Source: Geomicrobium halophilum (GTDB lineage Bacteria; Bacillota; Bacilli; Bacillales; Marinococcaceae). Taken from it: a DNA stretch of 64,000 bases. The position numbers and the translations under genes were made by a program. The stretch covers positions 1,364,001 through 1,428,000 of the forward strand of contig NZ_JACHHJ010000001.1 of assembly GCF_014207655.1 (NCBI RefSeq), read 5' to 3'. The notes beneath the pieces were generated by a model that made no database searches, was not told the origin of the DNA, and saw only the letters and a program-made list of their open reading frames with translations. How positions within the stretch are numbered: position 1 is the first letter of the stretch; every line of letters starts with the position of its first letter. Below, piece after piece: positions 54,754-63,182 of the stretch.

Positions 54754-56421
54754 ATGAAACAATTACAAAATGACCAAGTTGCCGTTTTTGCTCTAGGAGG
54801 GCTTGGCGAAATCGGCAAGAACACATACGCTGTTGAATACAAAGACGAAATCATTATTATTGATGCTGGAATTATGTTCCCTGAAGATGAATTGCTCGGT
54901 ATTGACTACGTGATTCCTGATTATACGTATTTATCCCGAAATGAAGAAAAAATCAAAGGTCTATTTATCACACATGGCCATGAAGACCATATTGGCGGTA
55001 TTCCTTATTTACTGCGGGAAGTCAATGTACCCGTATATGGCGGAAAACTTGCCATCGGCCTTTTACGCGGAAAACTAGAAGAACATGGGTTATTACGGCG
55101 AACGAAAATGCACGAACTATCCGAGGACGATGTCATAACGTTTAAACATACATCGATTTCCTTTTTTCGGACAACCCATAGTATACCTGATTCACTAGGT
55201 GTGGTCGTTCACACACCAGAAGGTAATATCGTCCACACCGGTGATTTTAAATTTGACTTTACTCCGGTTGGAGAACCTGCCAATTTGCAAAAGATGGCCA
55301 AGTTAGGTGAAGAAGGGGTACTTTGCCTTCTCTCGGATAGCACGAATAGTGAAGTCCCAGAATTTACGATGACCGAGCGGAGAGTCGGCGAAAGTATCGA
55401 AAATATATTCAGGCAAGTTGAGGGGCGGATTATTTTCGCTACATTTGCCTCCAACATTTACCGATTGCAACAAGTCGTCGAGTCAGCCGTAAGATATGGC
55501 CGGAAAATTGCAGTCTTTGGACGTAGCATGGAATCAGCTTTGACCATTGGTCAAGAACTTGGGTACATTAAAGCACCTAAAGATACGTTTATTGATGCCA
55601 GCCAAATCAACCGACTCCCCGATAATGAACTGACGATTCTTTGTACCGGAAGTCAAGGGGAACCGATGGCGGCCCTTTCAAGAATCGCTCACGGGACCCA
55701 TCGACAAATTCAAATCATCCCTGGAGATACGGTTGTATTTTCCAGCTCCCCCATTCCCGGCAACGCTCTTAGCGTGAATAAAATTATTAATCAGCTATTT
55801 CGTGCAGGTGCCAACGTCATTCATGGCTCCTTAAACGATATCCACACATCGGGACACGGGGGTCAAGAAGAACAAAAACTGATGCTCCGTTTGTTGCAGC
55901 CGAAATATTTTTTCCCAATTCATGGGGAATATCGTATGCTCGTTAACCATAAAAAACTCGGCGTCGACTGTGGTATCCCAGAGGAAAATATTTTCATACT
56001 AGAAATTGGTGAAGTATTGGCCCTGAGGCGTGATGAAGCAAAGAAAGTCGGTAAAGTGCCGTCCGGAACTGTTTATGTAGACGGAAGCGGCATTGGAGAT
56101 ATCGGGAATATCGTATTACGTGACCGCCGCATCCTATCTGAAGAAGGGCTTGTCGTTGTCGTCGTTAGTATCGATATGAAAAACTTTAAAGTCTCCGCCG
56201 GTCCTGACATTATCTCCAGAGGGTTTGTATATATGCGTGAATCAAGTCATCTTATTCACGACGCTCAAAAACAGCTGGATAGACATTTGCAAGAACTGAT
56301 GAAACGAAAAACAACCCAATGGTCAGAAATTAAAAATGAAATCATTGAGTTACTTTCTCCATTCTTGTATGAAAAAACAAAGCGTAAGCCAATGATCCTC
56401 CCGATTATTATGGAAGTATGA
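54754..56421 (+). CDS. rnjA: Ribonuclease J1
   Basis: 555 residues. Metallo-beta-lactamase/beta-CASP RNase with 5'-to-3' exo- and endonuclease activity, central to Bacillus RNA turnover. Signatures: [17 protein letters not shown], the metal motif [28 protein letters not shown], and beta-CASP motifs [15 protein letters not shown] and [12 protein letters not shown]-terminal KH-like domain present. RnjA partners include RNase Y and, via SR1P-GapA, the SR1 system seen at 44.5 kb. Operon with rpoY. Confidence 0.97.
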   Translation: MKQLQNDQVAVFALGGLGEIGKNTYAVEYKDEIIIIDAGIMFPEDELLGIDYVIPDYTYLSRNEEKIKGLFITHGHEDHIGGIPYLLREVNVPVYGGKLAIGLLRGKLEEHGLLRRTKMHELSEDDVITFKHTSISFFRTTHSIPDSLGVVVHTPEGNIVHTGDFKFDFTPVGEPANLQKMAKLGEEGVLCLLSDSTNSEVPEFTMTERRVGESIENIFRQVEGRIIFATFASNIYRLQQVVESAVRYGRKIAVFGRSMESALTIGQELGYIKAPKDTFIDASQINRLPDNELTILCTGSQGEPMAALSRIAHGTHRQIQIIPGDTVVFSSSPIPGNALSVNKIINQLFRAGANVIHGSLNDIHTSGHGGQEEQKLMLRLLQPKYFFPIHGEYRMLVNHKKLGVDCGIPEENIFILEIGEVLALRRDEAKKVGKVPSGTVYVDGSGIGDIGNIVLRDRRILSEEGLVVVVVSIDMKNFKVSAGPDIISRGFVYMRESSHLIHDAQKQLDRHLQELMKRKTTQWSEIKNEIIELLSPFLYEKTKRKPMILPIIMEV

Positions 56422-56428
56422 GAAGAAG

Positions 56429-56462
56429 AGCAAGAGGTCTAAAAAGGACCCTTGCTTTTTTT
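56429..56462 (+). terminator. Terminator of rpoY-rnjA
   Basis: AGCAAGAGGTC/GGACCCTTGCT stem (one mismatch), then TTTTTTT; 8 bp after the rnjA stop. Confidence 0.85.
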
Positions 56463-56468
56463 AATTTT

Positions 56469-56903
56469 TTATTGTAAGCGGCCCAAGCGCCTCCTGAGCG
56501 TAGAGATACTTGTGCTTCCTTGTTGTTTATAACGAAGCTCCTGCTCTTTATCAAATATAAAATAGGCCGGCATGAACCGGATACCAAAGGTATTAGCGAT
56601 ATCCTGATTTCCATCCATACACAACGGAACAGTAATTCCTGCCTTAGCTGCCACAGCTCTTACTTCGTAAAGATTCTGATCATCACCGTTACGGGGCATG
56701 TGAATGGACAGACAGGATGTATCATCTCTAAACGCCCTAAATAAATCCCCTACTTCTTGAAGCGTAGCCCGGCATGAATCACAACTAAGCGACCAAAAAT
56801 GGATAAATATCGGCCCGTCGAAACCGATCTTATTTTCAAGCGGGTTTAGCCATTCCGTTCCCCCATCAAGCGATGGGAGCAAAGAACCTAATTGTAAACT
56901 CAT
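56469..56903 (-). CDS. Thioredoxin-like (redoxin) protein with CxxC
   Basis: 144 residues, no signal peptide. Redoxin/TlpA-like fold: GPIFIHFWSLSCDSCRATLQEV carries the active-site CDSC; VPLCMDGNQDIANTFGIRFMPAYFIFD carries the cis-proline loop with GIRFMP. Probably a cytosolic thiol-disulfide oxidoreductase; partner unknown. Convergent with rnjA, divergent from mscS. Confidence 0.85.
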   Translation of the reverse strand: MSLQLGSLLPSLDGGTEWLNPLENKIGFDGPIFIHFWSLSCDSCRATLQEVGDLFRAFRDDTSCLSIHMPRNGDDQNLYEVRAVAAKAGITVPLCMDGNQDIANTFGIRFMPAYFIFDKEQELRYKQQGSTSISTLRRRLGRLQ

Positions 56904-57042
56904 GAATATTCACACCCTTTGTACATGATGAGTAGATATACCTTTTTGCTTAGAGGATCTTCAGCATGATTTGACAATATGTTATACTACGCTCCATGTA
57001 CAAAAATTGTTCGAAGTTGTATAGAATAGGAGTGAACTTTTT

Positions 57043-57864
57043 ATGGAATTCTTTGATCAGGCCTTTGTTACGAATACGTTCATGTTCATCGGGCAGCTGT
57101 TACTTGCCATTATTGGCTATTTTATTGCTCGAGCGATCGGTGGTTCTGTAATCAAACGGTCATTTCGAAAGATGAAAGAGAAAAGAAACATGCATGAAGG
57201 ACGCGCAAAAACGCTTGAAAAACTATGCTTGAACGTACTGTCATATACACTACTGTTCATTGTGGTTGTCGTCGTTATTGATATTTTTGGACTGCAAATC
57301 GGACCTCTACTTGCGAGTGCTGGTATCGTTGGACTTGCCATTGGTTTTGGGGCACAAGGTCTCGTAAGCGACGTTGTTACTGGGTTTTTCCTTTTATTAG
57401 AGAAACAAATTGACGTAGAAGACTATGTAACGATTGCAGGCTTGGACGGTATCGTCGAAGAAGTCGGTTTAAGAACCACACGTATTCGTGGATTTGATGG
57501 GACGCTACATTTTATTCCAAACCGAGATATTACAAGTGTAAGTAATCACTCACGTGGAAACATGGAAGCACTCGTGGATATCGGAATTTCCTTTAATGAA
57601 AATATTAGCGAGGCGATGAAAGTTTTACAAGAGGCATGTGATAAACTTGCCGAAGAGGAAGAAGCGATCATTGAAGGTCCTGACGTTCTTGGTGTCGGGT
57701 CCATTGACGAATACGATGTAAAAATTCGCATTCTCGCTTATACTGAGAACATGCAGCAATGGGGCGTTCAACGTAAGCTGTTGAAAACTTGCAAAGAAGC
57801 GCTGGAAGCAAATGACATTCAAATCCCTCTTCCGCAACAAGTATATGTTAAAGAAGAAAAATAA
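57043..57864 (+). CDS. mscS: Small-conductance mechanosensitive channel MscS (YkuT-like)
   Basis: 273 residues: three membrane helices (about 10-30, 62-82 and the pore helix), with the MscS pore signature LLASAGIVGLAIGFGAQGLVSDVVTGFFLLLE, then the beta domain (DYVTIAGLDGIVEEVGLRTTRIRGFDG) and the C-terminal alpha/beta domain. It releases solutes on hypo-osmotic shock. ATG follows ATAGGAGTGAACTTTTT. A second MscS-type gene lies at 63183. Confidence 0.93.
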   Translation: MEFFDQAFVTNTFMFIGQLLLAIIGYFIARAIGGSVIKRSFRKMKEKRNMHEGRAKTLEKLCLNVLSYTLLFIVVVVVIDIFGLQIGPLLASAGIVGLAIGFGAQGLVSDVVTGFFLLLEKQIDVEDYVTIAGLDGIVEEVGLRTTRIRGFDGTLHFIPNRDITSVSNHSRGNMEALVDIGISFNENISEAMKVLQEACDKLAEEEEAIIEGPDVLGVGSIDEYDVKIRILAYTENMQQWGVQRKLLKTCKEALEANDIQIPLPQQVYVKEEK

Positions 57865-57903
57865 TGATTGTTGCCGTAGAATCCGTTATCTTTCTCCGAA
57901 TTC

Positions 57904-58062
57904 TTGGGCGTAGCCCGCATCATTGAGTATTGCGAAAGAATATTAGACCCCCTGGCCGAAAAGTTAGTGAACCGTCAGCTGACAACATATGGCGGGGAGG
58001 CAACTCATATCCCTTTTTCTTACCTAGACCGCCCCATTACTTCAACGTTTTGTTTTAAATAA
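57904..58062 (+). pseudogene. 52-codon open frame, remnant or small protein
   Basis: Starting at TTG 57904, LGVARIIEYCERILDPLAEKL and then YGGEATHIPFSYLDRPITS, stop at 58060. The composition is protein-like and the frame is closed upstream by TAG; there is no good ribosome site. I do not recognise the family; a truncated gene left between mscS and nptA is as likely as a live peptide. Confidence 0.25.
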
Positions 58063-58092
58063 AAAATCCGATGTACATCGGATTTTTTATTA
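58061..58092. terminator. Bidirectional terminator between mscS and nptA
   Basis: Palindrome AAAAAATCCGATGTACATCGGATTTTTT (28 bp, symmetric) gives a stem with loop GTAC and T-runs both ways. Confidence 0.85.
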
Positions 58093-58159
58093 CTTTACAA
58101 GGAATGTTTAGCCGGCGCCCATTCATAAGAAACAATAATTTTGATCCTTTGCTTTCTCA

Positions 58160-59749
58160 TTAGATCATCCCCAGCAATGTATGGGAAATATTAACGGAAT
58201 GTTGATGAATCCTAAGCATTCCATTCATTAAATCAGAGAATACAACGCTTACGGTACTGCTTGAACTAGCTCCTTGATAAAAATGTTGATAACGAAGTTC
58301 CCTTTCCAACCTCAAAATCTTGGGGTTCGTATGGATCACATCAATCGCTGCAGACTCATTATTTTCTTGAAAACCTTTGATAGCTTGATCATAATGAGGG
58401 ACAATTTCATCATATAATTCCTCTATTTTCGTACGCTCCCACTTTGTGAGTGTCTTCCTCCCCTGATCTAATTTAGCGATGGACCGGGTCATGTCCTTAA
58501 TTATGTTAGCCATTCTTTCCATATCATTGTTGAAGTAGAGCAATTTTAAAGCTTCTTCTGCTTCTTTATCGTTCAAATCCTCCTCCATGATGCGCTGCAG
58601 ATGATGGTAAATGGCTTTATAAAGGTGATCAATCACTTGTTCCTCTTCAATCACCATTTTTCGAACCTTCTCATCATGTATCATTGTGATTAAATAGGGA
58701 AACATCCGATGCCGAATCCGGTGAGACATGTTTTCGAGTTCTTTACGTGCTTGCAGCAGACCCACAGTCGGAAATTGAACACTGTGCTGATCGATATATT
58801 TCACGTGCTTAGGCAATTCTTTTTTATCAGGTAATACTTTGACCATCCAGTTAGCAAACCGGTTGCAAAAAGGAAGAAGCAATAACATATTCACGATGTT
58901 AAATATCGTATGGGCATTGGCGATTTGCCGCTCGGCACCTCCTCCGGTGTAAGGAAGCAGCTGTACGAACAGACTTGTAAAAGGTAAAAAAACCAAGACT
59001 CCAATCGCCTTGAATATCGCATGGGCAAGCGCTGCCCGTTGCGCATCTTTGGATGTGGTCAGACTAGAGATCAGTGCTGTAACAACAGTGCCAAGGTTTG
59101 CCCCGTAGACGATATAAACCGCTGATTCTAATGACAACGGGCCACCCGAGGTTAGGGCTAGTGCCAGCGCAATCGTAGCCGCACTGTTCTGTACAATGGC
59201 AGTAAAAACGGCTGCAGCAATCACAAATAGGATTGGATAGTCGGAGATCATAAGTAAGAAATCTACGAATGCTTCACTGGACCGCAGCGGTTCCATCGCT
59301 TCAGTCATCAATCCTACCCCGAAAAAAACAAAGCCAAAGCCTAAAACAACGGATCCATACGAACGAAATCTGGAATTGATAAAAAATAAAGTGACACCTA
59401 GTATAACGAATACAATTGCATAATCAGTAATGGCGAAGGCGATGAGTTGTACAGTGAGCGTTGTTCCCACCGCTGAGCCAAGCATGACCCCCATTGCCCG
59501 CCGAAGACTGATAATTCCTGCATTTACAAAGCCGACGATCATCACAGTCGCTGCCGTTGAAGACTGCAAAACGGCAGCGAGTACAGCACCGGCAAGTGCA
59601 CCATACCATTGATTCTTCGTTACTTTCCTTAGGAATTGTTTAAGATGATGGGACGAGGATTTTTTTAGACCTTCACTCGCAACATACATCCCATATAAGA
59701 AAATGGCGAGACCGCCTAGCAATTGAATACTAACTTGAACCCAACTCAT
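58160..59749 (-). CDS. nptA: Na+/phosphate cotransporter, NptA (YqeW type)
   Basis: 529 residues: eight to ten membrane helices (about 1-310) in two inverted repeats, with QSSTAATVMIVGFVNAG and QNSAATIALALALTSGG as the paired QSS-type motifs, then a PhoU-like cytosolic domain (about 340-520, MERMANIIKDMTRS). Takes up phosphate with sodium, fitting a sodium-based energetics. The ATG at 59749 follows AGAAGGTGCCGGGA; a slightly longer frame exists. Operon with the phoU-like gene, 19 bp apart. Confidence 0.92.
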   Translation of the reverse strand: MSWVQVSIQLLGGLAIFLYGMYVASEGLKKSSSHHLKQFLRKVTKNQWYGALAGAVLAAVLQSSTAATVMIVGFVNAGIISLRRAMGVMLGSAVGTTLTVQLIAFAITDYAIVFVILGVTLFFINSRFRSYGSVVLGFGFVFFGVGLMTEAMEPLRSSEAFVDFLLMISDYPILFVIAAAVFTAIVQNSAATIALALALTSGGPLSLESAVYIVYGANLGTVVTALISSLTTSKDAQRAALAHAIFKAIGVLVFLPFTSLFVQLLPYTGGGAERQIANAHTIFNIVNMLLLLPFCNRFANWMVKVLPDKKELPKHVKYIDQHSVQFPTVGLLQARKELENMSHRIRHRMFPYLITMIHDEKVRKMVIEEEQVIDHLYKAIYHHLQRIMEEDLNDKEAEEALKLLYFNNDMERMANIIKDMTRSIAKLDQGRKTLTKWERTKIEELYDEIVPHYDQAIKGFQENNESAAIDVIHTNPKILRLERELRYQHFYQGASSSSTVSVVFSDLMNGMLRIHQHSVNISHTLLGMI

Positions 59750-59768
59750 TCCCGGCACCTTCTCCGTC

Positions 59769-60413
59769 TTATTCTCTTAGTCGGCGGCTGACATTAACGA
59801 CATGATCAGCCATTCTTTCAACATAACGAATAACAAGAAAGAGGGGCGCAAGCTTTTCAATAATTCCCGGGCTCTCTTTCATGTCTTGAACAATTTGATG
59901 CTGTAAGTAAAAAAATAAGTCGTCTACTTCCTCGTCTAGTTGTTCAATTTGACCTTTAAGATCGCGATCTTTGTTTGTCATAGCTTCCAGTGTCTCTGCC
60001 ATCATCTTACCACTCAACTGAAGCATTTTTATATACCCTTTTTCAAACGCCTCACTTGTATACAGCTTAAGGTTATCAACGTCTGATTCTATTCGTATTT
60101 CTGCGATGTTTACGACTTGATCCCCAATACGCTCAAACTCTCTTGCGATTCGCATCATCATTGTTAATGCTCTCAATTCTTCAGGTAAAGGGGGCTGAAG
60201 AATGATCAGATGGATAATTGAGGAATGGATGCGATTGTCCTTTTGATCCACCTCCTTATCCCTCTCTATCAATTCTTTTACGATCGTTTTTGACCGATCT
60301 TCAAAAAGAACGTCTTTAACATTCTCCATCTGGGCAGCCACAGTCTGGCCCATTTCGTAGAGCTCCCATTCGATTGATTTTACTTTTATACTGAAATTGC
60401 TCATTTCATACAC
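59769..60413 (-). CDS. PhoU-domain protein
   Basis: 214 residues with two three-helix PhoU repeats; typical ERxxD/EFERIGDQVVNIAE (about 90-103) and VRYVERMADHVVNV (near the C-terminus) mark the metal-binding helices. It stands upstream of nptA and probably regulates that transporter, in the way PhoU proteins restrain phosphate uptake. Not linked to a pst operon here. Confidence 0.88.
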   Translation of the reverse strand: MYEMSNFSIKVKSIEWELYEMGQTVAAQMENVKDVLFEDRSKTIVKELIERDKEVDQKDNRIHSSIIHLIILQPPLPEELRALTMMMRIAREFERIGDQVVNIAEIRIESDVDNLKLYTSEAFEKGYIKMLQLSGKMMAETLEAMTNKDRDLKGQIEQLDEEVDDLFFYLQHQIVQDMKESPGIIEKLAPLFLVIRYVERMADHVVNVSRRLRE

Positions 60414-60556
60414 TTTGCTCTGTCCCCCCTATCCCTTTAGTTAACGATCCACACCACCTATTCTTATTCATTTTTCACCGGCTCATCACTTTTAGCATAT
60501 AGGTGGGCGATCCATATAGCTGAATTTTCTCTCATTCATCTTCACTCCCCTGTAGA

Positions 60557-60585
60557 ATAAAAAGAAACTCCGGCGGCGGAGCTTC
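60557..60585 (-). terminator. Terminator of dapL
   Basis: GAAACTCCG/CGGAGCTTC stem (one mismatch), then TTTCTTTTTATT on the minus strand, adjacent to the stop codon. Confidence 0.75.
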
Positions 60586-61722
60586 TTACGTTTCTTTTTC
60601 CATTTCATGATCAATGTAGTCAATTAAATGATGAACGGCAACCGGTATAGCTTCTTCATTAGGATTGACCTTGGTATCATGGAGGCCATGATCCTGACTA
60701 TCAACGCCTAGCCAAAACATAAACCCCGGGATCTTATCGAGAAAAAAGCCAAAATCTTCGCCCGTCATCGCCATTTCCGAAGGCTCAAAATTCACATCTG
60801 TACTCCATTCAGAAAAAGCTATAAACGACTCCACTTTCTCGCTATTCCATACTTGTTTATATTGTGACCCCCACTCCACTTCCACTTCGCAATCAAAGCT
60901 TTCAGCGATTCCTGCAGCTATCTTTTTCACATGGTCTTGGACGAGGCTCATGGCCTCTTGGGAAAGTGTGCGTATCGTTCCTTCCGTATCGGCTTTTTCT
61001 GCAATAATATTTTCCTTTTTTCCACTCTCAATTTTTCCAATCGTAATTACAGCACTGTCCAGCGGGTCAATTCTTCTCGCTACCACCGATTGGATCTGGG
61101 TAACAAAATGACTTGCGGCCACCACCATATCGTTCGCTAAATGAGGATAAGCAGCATGGCCGCCGCGCCCCCGGAGATGAACCATAAACTCAGCCGTATT
61201 TGCAAAAAGCAATCCTGGTCTAGTCGCTACAGTTCCAACGGGATAATTCGGCGCAATATGAAGGGCAAACATCCAATCCGGAGCATTTTGTTGAAAAAGT
61301 TCAGAATGAAGCATAGGTTCCGCGCCGCCTGGGCCTTCCTCAGCAGGCTGAAACACGAAAAGAAGGTGGTCTTTCGGTTGATGTTTTGCATAATAGGACA
61401 AGACGCTAAGGGCAATGGTCATGTGAAAGTCATGTCCGCAGGCATGCATCCTTCCCTCATGTTCGGAAGCAAACGGAAGCCCCGTCTCTTCTTCCATCGG
61501 TAAACCATCAATATCGGTACGATAGCCAATCGTTTGCCCGGCATTCGATCCCCGAACGAGGACGAGAATACCTGTTCTCCATGTTTCAACCGTTAGATAG
61601 TCTGAATCCATCTTAGCAATTGCATCCAGTAAAAAGCGTTGCGTTTTCACTTCTTCAAAACCTAATTCCGGTATTTTGTGTAAAGTACGCCGGGTTTCTC
61701 GCATTTGTTCTTTATCATACAT
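60586..61722 (-). CDS. dapL: N-acetyldiaminopimelate deacetylase (YkuR)
   Basis: 378 residues, M20 peptidase family. Removes acetate from N-acetyl-LL-diaminopimelate in the acetylase branch of lysine/DAP synthesis. Metal-site motifs: HACGHDFHMTIAL, FQPAEEGPGGAEPML and TGEDFGFFL near the end, with a dimerisation domain (about 170-290) between. Start ATG 61722. The symbol dapL is used by some databases for this activity; B. subtilis calls it ykuR. It is separated from dapH by 230 bp and dapH's terminator, instead of directly following it. Confidence 0.92.
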   Translation of the reverse strand: MYDKEQMRETRRTLHKIPELGFEEVKTQRFLLDAIAKMDSDYLTVETWRTGILVLVRGSNAGQTIGYRTDIDGLPMEEETGLPFASEHEGRMHACGHDFHMTIALSVLSYYAKHQPKDHLLFVFQPAEEGPGGAEPMLHSELFQQNAPDWMFALHIAPNYPVGTVATRPGLLFANTAEFMVHLRGRGGHAAYPHLANDMVVAASHFVTQIQSVVARRIDPLDSAVITIGKIESGKKENIIAEKADTEGTIRTLSQEAMSLVQDHVKKIAAGIAESFDCEVEVEWGSQYKQVWNSEKVESFIAFSEWSTDVNFEPSEMAMTGEDFGFFLDKIPGFMFWLGVDSQDHGLHDTKVNPNEEAIPVAVHHLIDYIDHEMEKET

Positions 61723-61910
61723 CTATATCCCCCTCATTTCTCTTGATGTATGTGATCTGAAAATTTATGAGCTAGCTCCCCTGGTTTCCTGCAATTCCAT
61801 CGTTCCCTTTGTCCTTCACGTTACTTAATATGAGCGAAACTTCGCTTGATCGTACACCAATGTCAACCAATGCCGCCCTATTTCGCTAATTCTACACAAG
61901 ACTACGTAGT

Positions 61911-61944
61911 GAAAAACTCCCTGCTCGTCAAAACAAGCAAGGAG
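61911..61944 (-). terminator. Terminator of dapH
   Basis: CTCCTTGCTTG/CGAGCAGGGAG stem (two mismatches) then TTTTTC on the minus strand. Confidence 0.8.
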
Positions 61945-61952
61945 CTACTTTT

Positions 61953-62672
61953 TTAATCATCTTTTAACTTTCTTAACTCTGATTTAATCTCGGTTTTACC
62001 TCGTGTGCTTTCATCAATATCTTTTATGATACGTGCCGGTGTTCCAGCCACAACTTTATTTTCTGGTACATCTTCAGTCACCACGGCGCCAGCAGCAATG
62101 ACCGAACCTTTTCCGACGGTAACCCCTTCAAGAACTACGCAATTTGCCCCCATTACAACGTTGTCTTCAATGATTACCGGTTTAGCAGATGGCGGCTCAA
62201 TAACGCCTGCTAAGACTGAACCTGCGCCGATATGACAATTATTTCCTACGGTTGCTCGTCCACCTAGAACGGCGTTCATATCAATCATCGTGTTTTCTCC
62301 AACAACTGAGCCAATGTTAATCATCGCACCCATCATGATAACAGCATTTTTCCCGATCTCAACACGATCACGAATCACGGCACCCGGTTCTATACGAGCT
62401 GGAATGTTTTTCATGTCTACGAGAGGAACAGCAGAATTACGGCGGTCATTCTCGACCACGAAATCTTCTACTTTGTCTTCATGCTTATCGAGAACTTGTT
62501 CAATTTCACTCCACTCCCCGAAAAGCACTGCTGTATCACCAAACGGAAACACCTTCGTATTCGCTCCAAAATCAAGCGAAGAAATGTCTCCTTTTATATG
62601 TACCTTCACAGGTGTTGATTTTTCACTATTTGAGATAAACTGTACAATCTCATTTCCATCCATCATTTCCAT
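61953..62672 (-). CDS. dapH: Tetrahydrodipicolinate N-acetyltransferase
   Basis: 239 residues. Acetylates tetrahydrodipicolinate in the DAP/lysine pathway. The N-terminal domain (about 1-90, [19 protein letters not shown]) precedes a left-handed beta helix of hexapeptide repeats (about 95-215): [57 protein letters not shown] at 62672 follows AAGGAGGCCAACCAT. Matches YkuQ of B. subtilis in length and order of domains. Confidence 0.95.
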   Translation of the reverse strand: MEMMDGNEIVQFISNSEKSTPVKVHIKGDISSLDFGANTKVFPFGDTAVLFGEWSEIEQVLDKHEDKVEDFVVENDRRNSAVPLVDMKNIPARIEPGAVIRDRVEIGKNAVIMMGAMINIGSVVGENTMIDMNAVLGGRATVGNNCHIGAGSVLAGVIEPPSAKPVIIEDNVVMGANCVVLEGVTVGKGSVIAAGAVVTEDVPENKVVAGTPARIIKDIDESTRGKTEIKSELRKLKDD

Positions 62673-62839
62673 ATGGTTGGCCTCCTTCTAACATCTTTTC
62701 TTTAATCTATACATTTTATAGCCTACCATAGTCTATGTTGGAAGGAAAGGATGAAGTCAGTATCATCGAGGATTAAGCGCTCTTTCAGGTAGTATTGGAA
62801 AATGAAAGGCCCGTTTGATTTATGCATTCTTAATTTCTC

Positions 62840-62950
62840 CATCAATGTCAGTAAAGGGGCGAATTTCAACCCCTATATTGACCGTTAAAATCACTTCTAA
62901 ACGAGCGATCCCGTACCACTTCAAAGCGATACGGGATGATTTGTAGAATG
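62840..62950. repeat. MITE-like family R2, partial copy C
   Basis: Contains GACCGTTAAAATCACTTC followed by the palindrome ATCCCGTACCACTT/AAGCGATACGGGAT (62908-62937), matching copy B (GATCGTTAAAATCACC and ATCCCGTACCACTTT/AAAGTGATACGGGAT). The left part has GGGGCGAATTTCAA; the right terminal repeat is missing and the R1 repeat begins directly after it. Confidence 0.6.
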
Positions 62951-62959
62951 AAGCCAATT

Positions 62960-63120
62960 GTTCAAGAGGATGTTCAAAAGGTTCGGGAAAAATAACCGTC
63001 GTATCTCTTTTTCGTCTTGCTTCTGTCCCCTCAGTATGAAACCATGTCCTCGAAAAAGAACCACTTTTTCTTCGTGCGAAGAGTCGCTTGCGAGGAAGCG
63101 TCATGGTGACACTAGCGATT
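62960..63120 (+). repeat. Dispersed repeat family R1, copy 4
   Basis: AAGAGGATGTTCAAAAGG...CGGGAAAA, TTCGTCTTGCTTCTGT...CCTCAGTAT.AAACCAT and CCTCGAAAAAGAACCACTTTTTCTTCGTGCGAAGAG. All three blocks recur, on the minus strand, at 4995-5117; the first and third also at 37215-37500. Open frames in the region are accidental. Confidence 0.65.
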
Positions 63121-63123
63121 CAT

Positions 63124-63166
63124 TCTCATACTCAGTGGGGCGCTAGAAGCGCCATGAGTATTTTTG
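63124..63166. terminator. Hairpin downstream of the second MscS gene
   Basis: ATACTCAGTGGGGCGC/GCGCCATGAGTAT stem (bulge of two to three bases) with loop TAGAA, T-run on the plus strand (ATTTTTG). Its orientation suits plus-strand termination better than the minus-strand gene that ends at 63183, so its user is unclear. Confidence 0.45.
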
Positions 63167-63182
63167 TCCTCACGTTCTATAC

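Noticed and set aside
62820-63104. 94-codon minus-strand frame ending in PFTDIDGEIKNA
   Set aside because: It spans the R2 and R1 repeats; similar open stretches in other copies are not conserved, so coding is unlikely.
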